From: Peptoniphilus faecalis
GTDB lineage: Bacteria > Bacillota > Clostridia > Tissierellales > Peptoniphilaceae
Direction of reading: 5' to 3'
NCBI RefSeq assembly: GCF_012976305.1
Contig: NZ_JABDSR010000007.1
Coordinates: 89,958 to 153,957 of the forward strand
DNA: 64,000 nucleotides
The stretch's first letter is position 1. Every line of letters begins with the position of its first letter. The notes under the pieces were generated by a model. That model saw nothing but the letters and a program-made list of their open reading frames with translations. It did not search any database and was not told the origin of the DNA. The translations under genes were made by a program, and so were the position numbers. Shown piece by piece: positions 24,498 to 33,388 of this stretch.

Positions 24498-25889
24498 ATG
24501 AATATAGAACCAAAAAAAGTTTTTGATTATTTTGAAAAGTTATCAAAAATTCCTAGAGAATCTGGAAAGGAAAAAGCTGTCTCTGATTTTTTAAAAAAAT
24601 TTGGAGAAAATGCCGGCTATGAAGTTACTCAAGATGAAAGTTTAAATATAATTATGGAAGTTCCAGCCACAAAGGGCATGGAAGATAGACCTAAGGTCAT
24701 ACTCCAAGGTCATATGGACATGGTTTGTGAAAAAGATAAGGATTCAGACCACAATTTTGCAACTGACCCCATTGAATTAATAGTAGATGGCGACAAACTT
24801 CACGCAAAGGATACTACCCTTGGTGCAGACGATGGAATTGGCGTTGCAATGTCAATGGCACTTGCCGAAGAGGAGCATGGTCCACTAAAAATAATTGTAA
24901 CTGTGTCTGAAGAAACTGATATGCACGGAGCGAAGAATCTTGACGCAAAATATCTCGAAGGCAAGTATTTAATCAACATTGACTCCGAAGAAGAAGGAAT
25001 TTTAACTGTTTCATCTGCTGGCGGAAAATTGCTACACTCAAAATTTAAACCTGAAAGGGAAAATTATTCTGGAAAAGCTTTTGCACTTGATCTCCATGGA
25101 TTTTTGGGTGGACACTCTGGAATGGAAATTGCAAACAACAAGGGCAATATGATTAAAGTTATTGCAGAAATTTTAAATAAATTAAGTCATGTAAATTTAA
25201 TCGACATAGACTGTGGCACAAAACAAAATGCAATCCCAAGAGAAGGAAAACTTTCTATTGTATGCGACGAAAAAGAGCTAAAGGATGCCATTAATTACGT
25301 TAAAGATAAATTTAAAAATGTCGATGGAGAACTTATCATCGAATGCGAAAAAACTTCTCACGAGGGAAAAATTTTGACAGCAGAATCTAGCGAAAAACTT
25401 GCAAAATATTTATTAGAACTCCCAACTGGACCTCATTCCTTTATAAATGAAGAAAAAAAAGTTCTTGAATCTTCATCAAATCTCGCAATAGCAAAATTAG
25501 TCGATGGAATTGCAGAAGTTTTTGTATCATTGAGATTTGCAAGCTCATCACTTTCTGAAGAATTTGGAAAAGTTTATCTAGACATAGCTGAAAAATATGG
25601 AGTCGAAGCTGAATTTATAAATCCATATCCTGAATGGGAATATAGAAGGGAATCTACTTTTAGAGAAATTGTAAAGAAAATCTATAAAGAAATGAAGGGC
25701 ACTGAAATGGAAGAAGAATTTACTCACGGAGGACTTGAATGCGGAGTATTCTTTACAAAAAATAGGGATCTGGACATTATTTCCATTGGCCCAGACATTA
25801 GTGGCGCTCACTCACAAAAGGAAACTCTTTCAATTTCTTCAACTAAAAGAGTATACGAGCATCTTAAAAAAGTTTTGAAGGAAATTTAA
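24498..25889 (+). CDS. pepD: PepD-type aminoacyl-histidine dipeptidase (M20C)
   Basis: 463 residues. A zinc metallodipeptidase of family M20. The metal-site motifs are QGHMDMVCEKD (first His), KDTTLGADDGIGVAMSMALAEE (bridging Asp), VTVSEETDMHGAKN (Glu pair), FLGGHSGMEI and the terminal GPDISGAHSQKETLSI. The length and order fit PepD, which cleaves X-His and other dipeptides such as carnosine. It sits 7 bp after tyrS on the same strand, so it is probably under the same T-box; this would link dipeptide breakdown to tyrosine shortage, which is inference. Confidence 0.95.
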   Translation: MNIEPKKVFDYFEKLSKIPRESGKEKAVSDFLKKFGENAGYEVTQDESLNIIMEVPATKGMEDRPKVILQGHMDMVCEKDKDSDHNFATDPIELIVDGDKLHAKDTTLGADDGIGVAMSMALAEEEHGPLKIIVTVSEETDMHGAKNLDAKYLEGKYLINIDSEEEGILTVSSAGGKLLHSKFKPERENYSGKAFALDLHGFLGGHSGMEIANNKGNMIKVIAEILNKLSHVNLIDIDCGTKQNAIPREGKLSIVCDEKELKDAINYVKDKFKNVDGELIIECEKTSHEGKILTAESSEKLAKYLLELPTGPHSFINEEKKVLESSSNLAIAKLVDGIAEVFVSLRFASSSLSEEFGKVYLDIAEKYGVEAEFINPYPEWEYRRESTFREIVKKIYKEMKGTEMEEEFTHGGLECGVFFTKNRDLDIISIGPDISGAHSQKETLSISSTKRVYEHLKKVLKEI

Positions 25890-25899
25890 TAAAAAAATT

Positions 25900-25925
25900 A
25901 TGGCTGCCACTTGACAGCCATTTTT
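25900..25925 (+). terminator. Terminator of the tyrS-pepD transcript
   Basis: ATGGCTG pairs with CAGCCAT around CCACTTGA, followed by TTTTTC. It begins about 10 bases after the pepD stop. Confidence 0.9.
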
Positions 25926-26000
25926 CTATTTAACAATATATGAATATAAAACTTTTATATTTTTATATCTTTTTAGTTTCTAAATATTTTTCCTTGATAA

Positions 26001-26195
26001 TTACAACTTAATAAAACTAAAAAATTTTTTTATCACTAAATAAATTAAATTTAATACCACTGCTGCTATTAAACATATAATATACAACAAGCCTAAATTC
26101 ATAATCAATTTGAAATCAATTATACCCACTTGGCTATAATCTTCAGCTGTATATGCCGCCAAAAATATTATAAATAATAAAAAAACAACTCTATT
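26001..26195 (-). pseudogene. Possible remnant of a small membrane protein
   Basis: On the minus strand this stretch reads as an open frame of about 64 codons encoding two hydrophobic helices (FLLFIIFLAAYTAEDYSQ, then LGLLYIICLIAAVVLNLIY), ending at TAA 26003-26001. No ATG, GTG or TTG start with a ribosome site is found, and the N-terminal side runs into a TAA, next to a run of seven T. It may be a decayed gene or chance. The rest of 25,926-26,309 shows no other coding signal. Confidence 0.3.
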
Positions 26196-26309
26196 TTATA
26201 AAATAACTCTTATATTATATGATAATTATTGTTTGTAAAATGTATCTGCATAATGAAGACTTATAATCTAAAATCTACGTCTTCAACTAAATAATTTTTT
26301 TAAAAAAAA

Positions 26310-26327
26310 GAAACCCCTAGAGGTTTC
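26310..26327 (-). terminator. Terminator of the RsbW-like gene
   Basis: GAAACC-tctagg-GGTTTC hairpin read on the minus strand, followed by a run of eight T. It starts about 20 bases beyond the gene's stop. Confidence 0.85.
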
Positions 26328-26348
26328 ATATGTAAATTCAAATAGAAT

Positions 26349-26741
26349 TTATAGATTTTTTATTGCGATAACTTCGTTTTTATTTAATATAAGTTGGTCT
26401 GTAAGTGCTTCAACAATTAGTAGCCCTCTGCCATTGCAATTCTTTTTTGTACAGTCATATAGAGATGTGTCAAAATCCACGCCTCTACCCTCGTCTTTTA
26501 CAATTATCTTTAAAGATTTCTCGTCTAAAAGCAATTTTAGACAAACTTTTTTGTTGAGGTCTTCTTCATTGCCATGCATGGCTCCATTTACAACAAGTTC
26601 GTTTAATATAACTTTTATATCAAATAATTTTTCTTGGTCTTCTATAAAGGGATATAAATCCATAATTGCAGAATCTAAAAAATTTTTTATTAAAGATAAA
26701 TCACTATTAACAAAGCCCTTAAATTTATATAAAGTATCCAT
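26349..26741 (-). CDS. RsbW/SpoIIAB-like serine-protein kinase (HATPase_c)
   Basis: About 130 residues. A single GHKL ATPase domain of the anti-sigma-factor type. It shows the N box NELVVNGAMHGN, the G1 box VKDEGRGVDF and the G2-like GRGLLIVEALTD. Such proteins bind and phosphorylate anti-sigma antagonists or other partners. No sigma or anti-anti-sigma gene is next to it, so its target is unknown. The start is taken as ATG 26741 because GGAG lies 8 bases upstream; the in-frame GTG at 26750 overlaps that site. Confidence 0.87.
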   Translation of the reverse strand: MDTLYKFKGFVNSDLSLIKNFLDSAIMDLYPFIEDQEKLFDIKVILNELVVNGAMHGNEEDLNKKVCLKLLLDEKSLKIIVKDEGRGVDFDTSLYDCTKKNCNGRGLLIVEALTDQLILNKNEVIAIKNL

Positions 26742-26854
26742 AATTCTCACTCCATTTATTAGAAAATACCCATTACTTTCATCTTTTAAACTTCAATTAA
26801 TATTTGTGATTTTATTATTTTTAAAATTTTACTGTATTATATTTAGTAATTTGT

Positions 26855-26860
26855 TATAAT
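26855..26860 (+). promoter_or_regulatory. -10 element of rubredoxin promoter
   Basis: TATAAT lies about 45 bases before the rubredoxin start. The -35 region is weak (CTGTAT-like at 26832-26837, 17 bp upstream). Confidence 0.55.
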
Positions 26861-26905
26861 AAAAATAAGCTTGTGTAGCAAGTATTTTTATTAGGAGGAA
26901 GATCA

Positions 26906-27067
26906 ATGAAAAAATACGAATGTACACTTTGTGGTTATATTTATGACCCTGAAGTAGGCGACGAAGAAAATGGAATCAAAGCGGGAACTGATTTTGCTGA
27001 TCTACCAGAAGATTGGGTATGCCCACTTTGTGGAGCTGAAAAATCAGATTTTGAACCAGCTGAATAA
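26906..27067 (+). CDS. Rubredoxin
   Basis: A 53-residue iron protein for single-electron transfer, often to superoxide reductase or rubrerythrin in anaerobes. The two CxxCG knuckles bind one iron: [13 protein letters not shown] near residues 4-16 and [13 protein letters not shown] near 38-50. The YxPxxGD-type acidic stretch and the aromatic core are present. AGGAGG precedes the ATG. It is monocistronic, with its own promoter and terminator. Length and motif spacing are standard for this family. Confidence 0.98.
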   Translation: MKKYECTLCGYIYDPEVGDEENGIKAGTDFADLPEDWVCPLCGAEKSDFEPAE

Positions 27068-27077
27068 TTATATTATT

Positions 27078-27100
27078 GAAGGCATATGCCTTCTTTTTTT
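27078..27100 (+). terminator. Rubredoxin terminator
   Basis: GAAGGCATATGCCTTC is a perfect palindromic stem, followed by TTTTTTT, 10 bases after the stop. Confidence 0.9.
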
Positions 27101-27103
27101 ATG

Positions 27104-27140
27104 TAAAAGACCTCTTTACTTTATATAAAAAGGTCTTTTA
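27104..27140 (-). terminator. Terminator of the PPK2-hydrolase transcript
   Basis: TAAAAGACCT pairs with AGGTCTTTTA around an AT-rich loop. It lies 15 bases after the PPK2 stop on the minus strand. Confidence 0.75.
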
Positions 27141-27155
27141 TAGATTTTAATTTAA

Positions 27156-28016
27156 TTAATCTTCTTCTAAAATCTTTTTCCACTTGTCTAAACTTTCAAG
27201 TTCTTTCTTAGAAAGTTTTGGAAACTGTGGATTCATTTCTTTTAGCTTTTCTAAAATTACTTCTGAAACTAAGTACCTTGAAAACCACTTTTTGTCTGCT
27301 GGCACAATATACCAAGGTGCTGTTTTTGTCGAAGTTTTTACAAGCATATCGTCATAAGCCTTCATGTAATCGTCAAAATACTTTCTCTCAGTTATATCAG
27401 ATGATGTGAACTTCCAGTTTTTTTCTGGTCTTTCAATTCTCTCCATAAGCCTTTTCTTTTGTTCATCTTTAGAAATGTGAAGGAAGAATTTTACAATTGT
27501 TATTCCATTGTTTGAAAGATATTCTTCAAAATTATTTATCTCTTCAAATCTTTTTTCCCAAATATCCTTAGTGACTAAATTTTTTGGAAAGGGTTGATCC
27601 AAAACTAAATTGTGAACCCTTGACACAAGAACATCTTCGTAATGACTTCTGTTAAAAATTCCAATTTCGCCACGAGGTGGTAATTCTTTTGTAACTCTCC
27701 ATAGATAATCGTGATCCAATTCATTTTCACTTGGCTTTTTGAAGGAGGCAACCTTTGTTCCCTGTGGATTTACGCCAGTCATAATGTTTTTAATAAGAGA
27801 ATCCTTTCCCGCAGCATCCATTGCTTGTAAAACAATTAATAAGGACTGATTGTTTTCTGCGTAAAGTTTTTCGTGATATTCACGCATCTTCTCAATGTTC
27901 TCGGGAATTAAGACTTCTTTTACTTCCTTTTTTTCTAACTTGCCTTTATAAGAAGTTGGAACATCGTATAAATTTAATTTTTCCTTTCCTTTTACCAAGT
28001 ATCTCGCTGTATTCAT
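27156..28016 (-). CDS. Polyphosphate kinase 2 family protein
   Basis: 286 residues. PPK2 enzymes transfer phosphate from polyphosphate to nucleotides (AMP or ADP). The P-loop is LQAMDAAGKDSLIKNIMTG, and the lid and catalytic region contains IGIFNRSHYEDVLVSRVH, with FLHISKDEQKKRLMERIE downstream. Length fits the single-domain class. The start overlaps the last base of the upstream alpha/beta-hydrolase stop (TAATG), so the two are co-transcribed. Nucleotide preference cannot be told by eye. Confidence 0.93.
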   Translation of the reverse strand: MNTARYLVKGKEKLNLYDVPTSYKGKLEKKEVKEVLIPENIEKMREYHEKLYAENNQSLLIVLQAMDAAGKDSLIKNIMTGVNPQGTKVASFKKPSENELDHDYLWRVTKELPPRGEIGIFNRSHYEDVLVSRVHNLVLDQPFPKNLVTKDIWEKRFEEINNFEEYLSNNGITIVKFFLHISKDEQKKRLMERIERPEKNWKFTSSDITERKYFDDYMKAYDDMLVKTSTKTAPWYIVPADKKWFSRYLVSEVILEKLKEMNPQFPKLSKKELESLDKWKKILEED

Positions 28017-28789
28017 TAAAACCCCACAATCTCTTTAGAAAAAATAATTGACGCTTCGAGCATTTGAGTAGTAACTTGATGAGATGTGGCTTCAAAAGTT
28101 TGGAAATCCAAAAGTTTTTTGTCGCTATAAAACTTTTCAATTTTCCTTGCAAAGGACTCTTGACCAGCTGGGTCAATTATATCATCGTCTTCTCCATTGT
28201 ATAGTACAATTGGTCTATCTTTAAAATTTTCTGGGCTATCCATTGGATTCATATCTAGGAAAAATTCATTAATCCTAAATTCATTTTCGTCAATCTTTTC
28301 TTCCTTTTTAATCTTATTTAAAGCATCTACAAGTGCATGCCAATCGTTTATACCATTATAAACAAAGGCCATTTTCAAATCTTTTTTAAAATTATAAAGC
28401 CCTCCTGCAGTTATAGCACCCATTGAATGACCGCCTACTGCAATTTCATTTTCAGGATAATTTTCTTCTATAAATTTAAAAATTGAAGGTGCCTCTTCAA
28501 TATTGTGCATGATGACTTTTAAAATATACTTCGCCTCAATGTCTTCGGCTGTATAGTCGAGATCTATATTATTTCTCTCTCCATGATATCTTGCATCGGG
28601 TAAAATTACTCTATATCCATAGCTGGCAAAAATATTTCCACGAAAGATTTGATTTTCCTTGCAAGAACCCCAACCGTGGTAGAAAACAATTGTCTTATTT
28701 GTTTTCAAATTGGGCTCAATAATTATCGCAGGAACTTCTCCTATATTTATCTTATTTATATCTGAATAATTCATTTTTAAATACTCCAT
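28016..28789 (-). CDS. Alpha/beta-hydrolase fold esterase or peptidase-like protein
   Basis: 257 residues. The nucleophile elbow is VGGHSMGAITAGG; the oxyanion-side motif is VFYHGWGSCKENQIF; a late Asp/His pair is likely in YNGEDDDIIDPAGQESF and ATSHQVT. It has no signal peptide. GAGGTG precedes ATG 28789. It belongs to a broad class of esterases and peptidases, so substrate is not predicted. It is translated just ahead of the PPK2 gene. Confidence 0.88.
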   Translation of the reverse strand: MEYLKMNYSDINKINIGEVPAIIIEPNLKTNKTIVFYHGWGSCKENQIFRGNIFASYGYRVILPDARYHGERNNIDLDYTAEDIEAKYILKVIMHNIEEAPSIFKFIEENYPENEIAVGGHSMGAITAGGLYNFKKDLKMAFVYNGINDWHALVDALNKIKKEEKIDENEFRINEFFLDMNPMDSPENFKDRPIVLYNGEDDDIIDPAGQESFARKIEKFYSDKKLLDFQTFEATSHQVTTQMLEASIIFSKEIVGF

Positions 28790-28881
28790 AATTCACCTCA
28801 GTTACATTATATCAAAATAATTTTTTTTGCAAATTTATTTTATGCTTTTAAATTACATGATATATTATTATTGGTGATATT

Positions 28882-29898
28882 TTGAAATACGAATTAAATT
28901 ATGAAGAAATTCATAAAATGATAAAAACTGGCGAAAAAATAAAATTTATAGACATGAGAAGTCCAAGGGAATTTAATGAAAATAGAATTCCCGGCGCAAT
29001 TAATCTTCCTATACTAGATGATGAAGAACGGAAAATTGTCGGAACAACTTATGTAAGGGAAAGTGTGGAAAAAGCAAAATACCTTGGAATAAATTTTGCA
29101 AAGGATAAGCTTTTAGATTTCTATGAAAAAGTTATTGAACTCACAGGAAATTATGATCATGTGATAATTTATTGCTCTCGTGGCGGCTACAGGTCCAATG
29201 TGTTTTTTTCATTTCTGCGTGCCCTTAATGTGAATGTGAAAAAATTAATTGGCGGATACAAGGCATACAGAAAATATATTAATGAAAACCTAGATAATTT
29301 AATTGCACAAAAGGATTTTGTAATTTTGTGCGGCAAAACCGGCGTTGGAAAAACTGAAATTTTAAAAACTTTAAGTTCCAACTTTCCCGTGCTTAATTTG
29401 GAAAAACTTGCAAACCACAGAGGTTCAATTTTTGGTGGAATTGGATTAAATAATCAGCCTTCTCAAAAATATTTTGAATCACTTCTATTTGAAGCCTTGG
29501 ATAATGATGAAAAAACTTTTTTCACCGAAGGAGAAAGTGCAAAAATTGGAAATATTCAGCTGCCAAAAATTTTAATTGAAAAAATTTCTTCTGGCAAAAA
29601 GATAGTTATAGAAGATAAAATAGAAAATCGCATAGCAAGAATTAAGAGAGATTACAATTTGTCCAATAAAGATGAGATCTATAAGGCTTTAATAGAAATT
29701 AAAAAATTTATTTCTCATAAAAAAGAAAGTATTTACTTAGAAAAATTTTACGAAGGCGATTACGACTTTTTGATCTGCGATCTCTTGTTAAATTATTACG
29801 ACCCTAATTACAAAAAAAATTACAGCAGTGATGATTTGCATTTGGCAAATGATTCTGCTGTAATAAAAAATATTTTAAATTTTAAAAATTCTATTTGA
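28882..29898 (+). CDS. mnmH: tRNA 2-selenouridine synthase (rhodanese plus P-loop)
   Basis: 338 residues. An N-terminal rhodanese domain (about 1-130) with the catalytic Cys in IIYCSRGGYRSNVF, then a P-loop domain starting VILCGKTGVGKTEIL. It geranylates and then selenates 2-thiouridine at tRNA wobble position 34 using selenophosphate. The start is TTG at 28882 with GGTGAT upstream; no better ATG is present. The 3' end overlaps the convergent ung gene by 8 bp. No selD is in this window. Confidence 0.95.
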   Translation: MKYELNYEEIHKMIKTGEKIKFIDMRSPREFNENRIPGAINLPILDDEERKIVGTTYVRESVEKAKYLGINFAKDKLLDFYEKVIELTGNYDHVIIYCSRGGYRSNVFFSFLRALNVNVKKLIGGYKAYRKYINENLDNLIAQKDFVILCGKTGVGKTEILKTLSSNFPVLNLEKLANHRGSIFGGIGLNNQPSQKYFESLLFEALDNDEKTFFTEGESAKIGNIQLPKILIEKISSGKKIVIEDKIENRIARIKRDYNLSNKDEIYKALIEIKKFISHKKESIYLEKFYEGDYDFLICDLLLNYYDPNYKKNYSSDDLHLANDSAVIKNILNFKNSI

Positions 29899-30562
29899 CT
29901 TCCCAGGTAGGTGGCGTAACTCCTCTTTCTCTTAAAAATTCATTTGCTCTAGAGAAGGGTTTAGAACCAAAAAAACCTCTGTTGGCAGAAAGTGGCGATG
30001 GATGCACGCCTTCTATTACAAGATGATTTTTATTATTTATAAATTTTTTGCGAGCCTTTGCGTGATTGCCCCATAGTATGTAGACAATGGGCTCTTTTTT
30101 TTCATTTATTTTTTCTATGACTGCATTTGTAAAAATTTCCCAACCAATTTTTGCATGGCTCATTGGCTGATGTGCTCTCACAGTTAATGTTGTATTTAAA
30201 AGCATTATGCCTTCGTCTGCCCACGATTTTAAATAACCTGTGCTTGGTATTGGAAGCCCTAGATCTGAATTAAGTTCTTTATAAATGTTTTGAAGTGAAG
30301 GCGGAATCATAACACCATCCTTCACAGAAAAAGCAAGTCCGTGAGCTTGACCAACATTGTGATAGGGATCTTGTCCTAAAATCAAAACTTTTAAATCCTT
30401 GTAAGATGTATAGTGAAAGGCGTTAAAAATATCTTCAGCCTTTGGAAATATTTCGTAATGTTTGTATTCTTCAATTAAAAGTTTTCTAAGTTCTTTGTAA
30501 TAATCTTTTTCAAACTCTTCTTCCAAAATTTCTTGCCAGTCGTTTTTAAAAATTGTCTTCAC
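29891..30562 (-). CDS. ung: Uracil-DNA glycosylase
   Basis: About 223 residues. Family 1 UNG for base-excision repair of uracil in DNA. Catalytic water-activating GQDPYHNVGQAHGLAFSV, LLNTTLTVRAHQPMSH and the leucine loop HPSPLSANRGFFGSKPF are all present. I place the start at GTG 30562, because AGGAG lies eight bases upstream and KTIFKNDWQ matches the usual family N terminus; an ATG at 30586 overlaps the trkA-like gene and lacks such a site. It follows a potassium-uptake gene on the same strand. Confidence 0.96.
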   Translation of the reverse strand: MKTIFKNDWQEILEEEFEKDYYKELRKLLIEEYKHYEIFPKAEDIFNAFHYTSYKDLKVLILGQDPYHNVGQAHGLAFSVKDGVMIPPSLQNIYKELNSDLGLPIPSTGYLKSWADEGIMLLNTTLTVRAHQPMSHAKIGWEIFTNAVIEKINEKKEPIVYILWGNHAKARKKFINNKNHLVIEGVHPSPLSANRGFFGSKPFSRANEFLRERGVTPPTWEVK

Positions 30563-30566
30563 CAAA

Positions 30567-31934
30567 TCATCTCCTGAAAAAATCAAAAATACTTTTCTTT
30601 AACGTTGGATCAATTAGCTCTTCAAGTTCCTTCCTGCTTTCATTTGTAGAAAAAATTACAAGCCTATCGCCCTTTTCAATTCTCGTGTTGCCCCTAGGAA
30701 TTACTGCTGAATTGTCGTATCTAATTATTCCTCCAATAATAATTTCTCTATGAAGATTAATTTCAGATAATTTTTTGCCAATGTAAATAAAATCGTCGGG
30801 GATTTTTATTTCATAAACTTGTGCCTTGCCTCCAAACATATAGTTTATTGAAACCTTCATATCCGTGTTAATGGATTTAATAATTTCATTTGCTACAATG
30901 ACCTTTGGATCAATAACTCTATAAATGCCAAGGCTTTCTAAAATATTATCGTAGTTGTTGTCCCTTTGTATAATTACATTTCTTGAAATTCCATGATTTC
31001 TCGCCATAAGTCCAAGAACGATGTTTAGCTCGTCAGAATCCGTCATAGAAATAAAAACTGCATCCTTTGAAATATTTTCTTCCTTAAAAATTTTGTCATT
31101 TTTTAAATTTTTATTTACAACAAAGGCTCTATTGAGTTTTTTTCTAAAGTCTTCAAATTTTTCTCTATTTGGTTCAATTATTTTTAAATTTACATTTTCA
31201 AGATTAGCAATAATCCTGTTAAAAGTCATGTCTCCAGATGCAATTACTACATCTCTTACTTCTTCTTTCTCCTTTATCTCAAAATGAGAGTATTTAAAAT
31301 TTCTAATATCTCTTGAAAGTCCCATTAGATACATGTAGTCGCCACTTTTTAAAATAGTTTCACCATCAGGAACTATTAAATCGCCCTCTCTAAGTATCCC
31401 AACCACCAAAATTGTCGAAAGAGATCCAATTTCCTTTATCTTTAAATTTTCAAACTCCTCATCCATGTCGATGTAGTGACCTGTAACTTCAATTTTCCCC
31501 TTGCCAAAATAATCTGCTTCATAATAGTTGGAGCTTCCAATTAATTTTGTCGCAAGTTTTGCACACTCAAGACTTCTGTTAAAAATATTTACAATATTTG
31601 GGAGAGAATTTTTTATAATTCCAATTTCAGAAATATTTTCCATTTCATCAAGGCGTAAAATTATTTTTACACTGAGATCTTTGAAAATTGATGCCATTAT
31701 TAAATTTGTCTTGTCGCTATCTGTCGCTATGATAGCATAATCATAGCTTTCTAAATCCATAGTCAAAACAAAATTTTCATCTAATACATCGCCCTTAATT
31801 TTTGTCACAGTGTTTGTGATTTTTTCAAAGTTTAACTCATCTCTATCAACTACATCTATTTCAAATTTTTCTAGGCTAAGTGTATTTGCAATTGTGGAAC
31901 CAACTTTTCCTGAACCAATAATTAAAATTTTCAT
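30567..31934 (-). CDS. trkA: TrkA-like potassium channel regulator (second copy)
   Basis: 455 residues in two RCK_N/RCK_C halves. The first NAD-binding site is intact: IIGSGKVGSTIANTLS. In the second half, the glycine motif is altered (VIASGDMTFNRIIAN), so this half may no longer bind nucleotide. TrkA rings gate TrkH by NADH/ATP or c-di-AMP binding. It directly follows trkH and ends just before ung. A full-length intact trkA homologue lies on the other side of trkH, so the gating ring may be mixed. Confidence 0.9.
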   Translation of the reverse strand: MKILIIGSGKVGSTIANTLSLEKFEIDVVDRDELNFEKITNTVTKIKGDVLDENFVLTMDLESYDYAIIATDSDKTNLIMASIFKDLSVKIILRLDEMENISEIGIIKNSLPNIVNIFNRSLECAKLATKLIGSSNYYEADYFGKGKIEVTGHYIDMDEEFENLKIKEIGSLSTILVVGILREGDLIVPDGETILKSGDYMYLMGLSRDIRNFKYSHFEIKEKEEVRDVVIASGDMTFNRIIANLENVNLKIIEPNREKFEDFRKKLNRAFVVNKNLKNDKIFKEENISKDAVFISMTDSDELNIVLGLMARNHGISRNVIIQRDNNYDNILESLGIYRVIDPKVIVANEIIKSINTDMKVSINYMFGGKAQVYEIKIPDDFIYIGKKLSEINLHREIIIGGIIRYDNSAVIPRGNTRIEKGDRLVIFSTNESRKELEELIDPTLKKSIFDFFRR

Positions 31935-33388
31935 TATAATTTAATAATATCCTTTCTATGTCTACTCCTTGAGAATAATGCTAAAATTGTAAAAAATTCA
32001 AGCCTTCCAAGAAGCATAAGTGCACTAAAATATAATTTTAAAAAGTCGCTATAAAAATAAAAGTTTTTTGTCGGACCAATTTCTCCAAATCCTGGACCTA
32101 CATTTGAAAGTGTAGTTGTAACAGAAGAAAATCCTGTTATGATATCTGTTCCAGAAAGTGTAACTATGCCAGTTGAAATTATTGCAATTACAAAATAAGT
32201 CCCAAGGTAAGCATTTATTCCAAGGACAACTTCATCAGATAGAGTTTTTCCATCGGATACAACTGGAAGAACTGCCTTTGGATGTGTAGCCTTCCTCATT
32301 TCTCTTTTTATAAGTTTTAATAGAATTGAAATCCTAATGATTTTAATTCCACCGCCAGTTGAACCAGCACATCCACCAAAAATCATGAGTATTAACAAAA
32401 TAAATTTTGAAAAACTTGGCCACAAATCATAATCTGCATTGGCAAAACCAGATGTAGATGATATTGATGTAACTTGAAAGGCTGAATCTCTAAAGGCTAT
32501 AAAAAGTGAGTTGTAACCCTTTGAAAATAAATCTAAAGCAATTAAAACAATTGAGCCCACTGTAATTAAAATCCAAAGTTTTAACTCGTCGTTTTGAAGA
32601 ACTTCTTTGAATTTTTTTCTAGAAATTAATGCATATATAGTAAAGTTTGTTGAACTCAAAAACATAAAAAACGCAAGAATAAAGTGAACAGCATTTCCTT
32701 TATAAGACATAAAAGAATCGTTATAAGATGAAAAACCACCAGTGCCAAGTACTCCAAAAGTGTGAACGAAGCTATCAAAAGCAGGCATGCCTGCAATTTT
32801 TAAACATATAAAAAGTGCAGCAGATAAAGTAATGTAAATAATATAAAGTCTTTTTGAAGATTGAGAAATCGTAGACTCAATTTTGCCTGCAACTGGTCCT
32901 GGTGACTCTGCCTTAAATATTTGAAATCCTCCTACTCCAAGTTTTGGAAGAAGTCCAACAGTAAATACAAGTATTCCCATACCTCCAATCCAGTGAGTAA
33001 TAGATCTCCAAAGAATAATTGATCTTGGAAAGGATTCTATTCCTGATATAACTGTGGCGCCTGTCGTCGTAAAGCCCGATACAATTTCAAAAAAGGAGTC
33101 CACATAAGTCATTTTTGCTGAAATAAAAAGGGGAATTGCTCCAACAATGGATACTAAAATCCAAGATGCTGTTACGATTAAAATTCCATCTCGGGGTGCA
33201 AGAGAAATCTTCTTTACTTTTAAGTTGATTAAAATTAATCCCAAAAAAGCAGCAATTGCCATTGGGATTATAAAGCCATTAGCACTTCCATCTCTCTCTA
33301 TTAAGCTAAGTATAAGAGATGGTGCCATAAAAGCTGTTTCTATTAACAATATATAACCGAGTATTTTTGAAATAAGCTTATAATTCAT
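31934..33388 (-). CDS. trkH: TrkH-type potassium uptake channel
   Basis: 484 residues with about ten membrane segments in four M1-P-M2 units. Selectivity-type loops include SGFTTTGATVI, GTGGFSSYND, ISSTSGFANAD and TTLSNVGPGFGEIG. This is the ion-conducting part of the Trk/Ktr system. It is located between two TrkA genes, with an 11-bp overlap upstream and immediate contact downstream, forming a compact operon. Confidence 0.96.
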   Translation of the reverse strand: MNYKLISKILGYILLIETAFMAPSLILSLIERDGSANGFIIPMAIAAFLGLILINLKVKKISLAPRDGILIVTASWILVSIVGAIPLFISAKMTYVDSFFEIVSGFTTTGATVISGIESFPRSIILWRSITHWIGGMGILVFTVGLLPKLGVGGFQIFKAESPGPVAGKIESTISQSSKRLYIIYITLSAALFICLKIAGMPAFDSFVHTFGVLGTGGFSSYNDSFMSYKGNAVHFILAFFMFLSSTNFTIYALISRKKFKEVLQNDELKLWILITVGSIVLIALDLFSKGYNSLFIAFRDSAFQVTSISSTSGFANADYDLWPSFSKFILLILMIFGGCAGSTGGGIKIIRISILLKLIKREMRKATHPKAVLPVVSDGKTLSDEVVLGINAYLGTYFVIAIISTGIVTLSGTDIITGFSSVTTTLSNVGPGFGEIGPTKNFYFYSDFLKLYFSALMLLGRLEFFTILALFSRSRHRKDIIKL